NCBI RefSeq assembly: GCF_025985425.1
Contig: NZ_CP094972.1
Coordinates: forward strand, 310,001-374,000
Source of the DNA: Entomomonas sp. E2T0
GTDB lineage: Bacteria > Pseudomonadota > Gammaproteobacteria > Pseudomonadales > Pseudomonadaceae
DNA length: 64,000 bases
Direction of reading: 5' to 3'
Below, piece by piece: positions 60,885 to 64,000 of this stretch. The notes under the pieces are model-generated. The model saw only the letters and a list, made by a program, of their open reading frames with translations. It searched no databases and was not told where the DNA came from. The stretch's first letter is position 1, and every line of letters starts with the position of its first letter. Position numbers and translations under genes: made by a program.

Positions 60885-63800
60885 GAACGTTCTTTCTCTT
60901 GCCAAAAGGGTTGACTACCATTGTTAAAATCAGGTGTATTATAGCGTGACCCATCCGTATAACGTACATTACTATTTTCGATTGTAGGCGCTGGGAAATA
61001 AAACCGTTTACCTTGATAATTAACGGCTAGTTGTACCTTGGTTTTAAACTTAGTCCAAAGTTGTTCACTAAGTGCGCCATTGCCCACTAAATGGGGGGCA
61101 GTAATAAAACGACGACCATATTGAGTATCATGGGTTTCTACCACCCTTTCTATTTTATCATCCACCCCAAAGGCTAATGCTCTGCCTACATAACGGCATT
61201 CTATTTTGTAATCCACTTTCACACCTAATAAGCTAACCAGATGATTATTCACTCGAATATCATCAGAAACACCTACTTGACGCATCATGCCATAACGTGT
61301 TTGATATGTGGAAACAGTGCGATCAGTACGGTAAATATCAATATTAATGCCTGCAAATAAACCTATTAAACGATAATAAGCTTCAGTAGGATCCAGCAGA
61401 TGAGTCATTGACGTACCACTGGCACTAAAGGGGCCATTTTTTAGCCAACTTTCTAGTTGAGTATCTTGGAATAGATAAATTAACCCTGCTGCTATTAAGC
61501 CAATAATAAGTGCTGCCCACATCATGGGGGTTAATAGTAAGAAAGTAGCCCCCGCAAAATAAGGGGCAATGATAGCAAGCGCACTGGAAGCGACCATTAG
61601 CCAACGAGCAAACCGTACTAGGCTATCTTCACGCCGATGGGCAGTAGTCATTACATCATAGAGACTATTGCCTAAAGCAACTACACCTAATATAGATTGT
61701 GCAACCGCTAAACGGGAAATAGCCGAGCCTAAAGCAAAAGGAGATTTAGCGCCAAAGATTCTTGGAACTTTATTAGTATCTATATTCCAAATTACTTTAC
61801 GTAACCCTGTTTCATTAATATTTTGTTTAGCCAAAAAGGCTACATAATCTTCTATTGCAAAACCTAGATCAATAAATCCAGCAATTATACCAGTCCTTCC
61901 TCTAATATCTCCATCACTATACTCTATAGCTCTAGCAAAATTATAAACCTGAAACCCTACAATAGCCGCTTTAAAATAGCCTGTATTAGCAATACGGTAA
62001 AGGCGATGCTCCACTACCTGGCGCATATTTTGTTGTTGTTGCATAATATCTCGACTAACAATACTCATATCGTTTAGATATCGATCATAAATAGCTTTTT
62101 CTCCTGCTAATACATCGCTTAGTGCCTTTTTTGCATTAATAGCTGTTTGTAATTCTGCTTGAGCCGTTGTTAATTGGCCTCGTTTAACATCTAAGTCCTC
62201 TTCAGCATGTCTAATAGCTACCCGATCTGTGCTTTGTTGTGTTTCCAACACTCTTGTTTTTGCTTCTGCCAACGCTTTTTCTGCATCTAATACCCTTAAA
62301 TGTTGTTCAGAAATTCTTAGCCGTTCAACTGGATTATTAACAAGGTGTTCTTGATAAAGTCTATTTTGCTCAGCTTGTTTTAAAGCATCATTTAATCTTG
62401 CTATTTCTGCTTGGTTAGCACCACTGCCTTTGCTAATTTCTGCAGCCAATTCAGCACGGATTCGTTGTTCTTCGGCTAGCGCTCGACCATATTCAGTTTG
62501 GCTAGTTCTAATTTGTTGTTGATCTGCCAGATTTTGCTGTCTTGCACGTTCTAGTCTTATTCTTTCCTGCTCGATTGCTTGTCTTTGCTCATCACGATTT
62601 AAACTAGAAACAATGGGGGTGCTTGTGTCACCTTCATTTAGTTCAGAGATAAGACGTTCTAATTCGCTGCCTTTACGGGCAAAAATAACACCCTCATATT
62701 CAGGCATAATATCTGCTGATACACCGCCTACAGAAGAACGAGTAGTACCTGCATTTACTCCCCCTTGTCCATCTGGCACTATTCCGCCAAGGGTTTTTAA
62801 GTCATCAAAATGTAACCCTTTTAATGGCATTCTCACTAGCACACCGTCAACCATAGAGCCATCTATATAGCGTTTGAATGGCGCTATATAGGCATCTTTT
62901 AACATACCACCAAGAATATTTCGTTGGTTTTCGAATAATAACGCACGCCATACTGGTATTGTACCTTGACCATCAAACAGACGTATTCTAGCAGCGAATG
63001 CTTGAGTAGTATTACGTGTATTTGCTGATGCTTCGCCAATTAGCTCTGATATATTTTGAATAGCTAACCATTGTTTTTGTGCATAAATACTGATTTCTTG
63101 ACGATAAATTTGTCGATTTAGTTCTGTTATTTGCTGTTTCTGATCATTTATTGGTCCGTCTAACTCAGCTTTTCTAGTAGTTGTTTGCTGTTCCTGTTGT
63201 TGTATATCAACTTGTTGATTAGCTACTGATTGCTGTCGACTCTGAACCTCTTGTAATTTTTGATCATAGTTTTGTTGTGCTGAGGTGTATCTGGCTAATG
63301 CAGTATTAAATTGTGGGGTGATATTATTTAACGTTTTATTTAGTGCATCAAGTTCTTTAAATGCTTTAACAAATAAACCATCAAGAATATTAGCTGCATT
63401 ACTAACAGCGCCTATTAGGCCTTTTGCTACTGCAATTGTTGTATCTGTGTTGCTAGTTCCTGTTTGTCCTGCAGAAGCTTCACTGCCATAGATTAGTACA
63501 ATAGTTGCTGTATCTATAGTATTTTGTTTATCCTGTGGAATATTACCACTTTCTATACACTCTGCTAGCAAATCTGGTCTAGCCCAACCTAATCCATAGT
63601 TTGGAGTGGCCGCTACTTGTTGTTTTGCATCTGCCAGATCATCTCTATTTAAGGGGGCAAATAACATTTTATGTAATGTCATTTGTGGATTTTCTATTAC
63701 TGCTCTTAGAAAACTAAAATTTGCCTTAGCATCTTTAGTAAACATGGCTATATGTCTTTTACCATAATAGATACGATGGTCTGGACTCATGTAGGGGTCA

Positions 63801-64000
63801 ATTTCTGGCGTTGGTGTTCCTAACATACCCAATGTAGTAGCTAGAAAACAATAAGCTGCCGCGTAATGTTCTTTGCTATTTAAGCTTAAGTGGTCTGCCC
63901 ATATATTGAGCTGATAGGATGATTGAAATGAGGTCAGTAAATGGCGCGTAACTTCATCATAACGTGCGGCAATTACCGCTCTTTCAAGAACTCCACTATG
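60881..64000 (-). CDS. Very large coiled-coil membrane protein, T6SS effector-like (BTH_I2691 type), N-terminus beyond the right edge
   Basis: The frame stays open to 64000, so the start is outside the window; the TTG at 63832 is not a real start, since upstream codons (CFLATTL, HYAAAYCF) continue the protein. More than 1030 residues are visible: an N-terminal segment with DPYMSPDHRIYYGKRHIAMF, long Gln-rich coiled coils, then transmembrane helices (MVASSALAIIAPYFAG, WAALIIGLIAAGLIYLF) and a C-terminal beta domain. The design fits VasX/BTH_I2691-like pore-forming type VI effectors. No VgrG or PAAR is in view. Confidence 0.6.
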   Translation of the reverse strand, partial: HSGVLERAVIAARYDEVTRHLLTSFQSSYQLNIWADHLSLNSKEHYAAAYCFLATTLGMLGTPTPEIDPYMSPDHRIYYGKRHIAMFTKDAKANFSFLRAVIENPQMTLHKMLFAPLNRDDLADAKQQVAATPNYGLGWARPDLLAECIESGNIPQDKQNTIDTATIVLIYGSEASAGQTGTSNTDTTIAVAKGLIGAVSNAANILDGLFVKAFKELDALNKTLNNITPQFNTALARYTSAQQNYDQKLQEVQSRQQSVANQQVDIQQQEQQTTTRKAELDGPINDQKQQITELNRQIYRQEISIYAQKQWLAIQNISELIGEASANTRNTTQAFAARIRLFDGQGTIPVWRALLFENQRNILGGMLKDAYIAPFKRYIDGSMVDGVLVRMPLKGLHFDDLKTLGGIVPDGQGGVNAGTTRSSVGGVSADIMPEYEGVIFARKGSELERLISELNEGDTSTPIVSSLNRDEQRQAIEQERIRLERARQQNLADQQQIRTSQTEYGRALAEEQRIRAELAAEISKGSGANQAEIARLNDALKQAEQNRLYQEHLVNNPVERLRISEQHLRVLDAEKALAEAKTRVLETQQSTDRVAIRHAEEDLDVKRGQLTTAQAELQTAINAKKALSDVLAGEKAIYDRYLNDMSIVSRDIMQQQQNMRQVVEHRLYRIANTGYFKAAIVGFQVYNFARAIEYSDGDIRGRTGIIAGFIDLGFAIEDYVAFLAKQNINETGLRKVIWNIDTNKVPRIFGAKSPFALGSAISRLAVAQSILGVVALGNSLYDVMTTAHRREDSLVRFARWLMVASSALAIIAPYFAGATFLLLTPMMWAALIIGLIAAGLIYLFQDTQLESWLKNGPFSASGTSMTHLLDPTEAYYRLIGLFAGINIDIYRTDRTVSTYQTRYGMMRQVGVSDDIRVNNHLVSLLGVKVDYKIECRYVGRALAFGVDDKIERVVETHDTQYGRRFITAPHLVGNGALSEQLWTKFKTKVQLAVNYQGKRFYFPAPTIENSNVRYTDGSRYNTPDFNNGSQPFWQEKERS

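Noticed and set aside
63832..63832. TTG start codon for the effector-like gene
   Set aside because: Codons continue in frame to the window edge without a stop, so this is an internal Leu.
42661..64000. Second copy of the tRNA-Gly 3' end as the right attachment site
   Set aside because: I searched by eye for the GTTCGAGTCTCG and TTTTCCGCTCCA segments downstream and found none; a GGAGC at 58020 is too short to count.

Overview
The window looks like the chromosome of an AT-rich gammaproteobacterium close to Pseudomonas. The guanidinobutyrase, the rlmM neighbourhood and the LysR/symporter arrangement are Pseudomonas-like, while base composition is far more AT-rich than true Pseudomonas. An insect-gut Pseudomonadaceae such as Entomomonas is my best guess; this is inference from gene content only.

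Region 1 (1 to about 20.3 kb) is most of a Mu-type transposable prophage that runs off the left edge. Head, packaging and lysis genes are on the minus strand (gp37-like, gp36, gp35, major capsid, DUF2190, protease/scaffold, gpG, gpF, portal, terminases, gp26, gp25, Rz/Rz1, endolysin). They are followed by a lipoprotein, a small zinc-ribbon membrane protein and the repressor. A compact operator with back-to-back promoters (12044-12154) separates these from the plus-strand early operon: Cro/Ner-like protein, DD(35)E transposase, AAA+ ATPase, many small proteins, an HU homologue, GemA and a Mor-type activator. Late genes therefore run away from the early genes, as in BcepMu-type phages, instead of following Mor as in Mu. 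A 28-bp dyad is repeated exactly upstream of both the lysis/packaging operon and the protease/head operon, and is a strong candidate for the late-activator site.

Region 2 (20.3-27.2 kb) holds two exported YD-repeat (Rhs) proteins, a solitary lambda-type holin, an unknown protein, and an exported protein with caspase/gingipain-like His and Cys motifs.

Region 3 (27.3-42.7 kb) is core or near-core chromosome: periplasmic glutaminase; a phospholipid module (CdsA-like, PlsC-like, CDP-alcohol phosphotransferase); an SSS symporter, LysR regulator and guanidinobutyrase for guanidino-compound catabolism; an adhesin-E-like protein; a DUF3141 PHA-synthase-like hydrolase; GST; a reductase; rlmM; tusA; a MATE pump; and tRNA-Glu and tRNA-Gly.

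Region 4 (42.7 to about 58.0 kb) is an integrative island next to tRNA-Gly. It has a P4-type integrase, a DUF262/HNH restriction-like protein, a type I restriction-modification system (hsdRMS), a RepA-like helicase and AlpA. About 1.1 kb of hairpin-packed non-coding DNA with its own consensus promoter follows, then a second tyrosine recombinase, a Ner/Nlp-like regulator, and an XRE regulator with a DUF746 zinc-ribbon protein. The hairpin-rich block is the most unusual unexplained structure in the window.

Region 5 (58.0-64 kb) is a polymorphic effector locus on the minus strand: a very long coiled-coil/membrane protein resembling type VI effectors (open to the right edge), two near-identical DUF6708-like membrane proteins, a decayed third copy, and a small coiled-coil gene split by a frameshift at an A7 tract.
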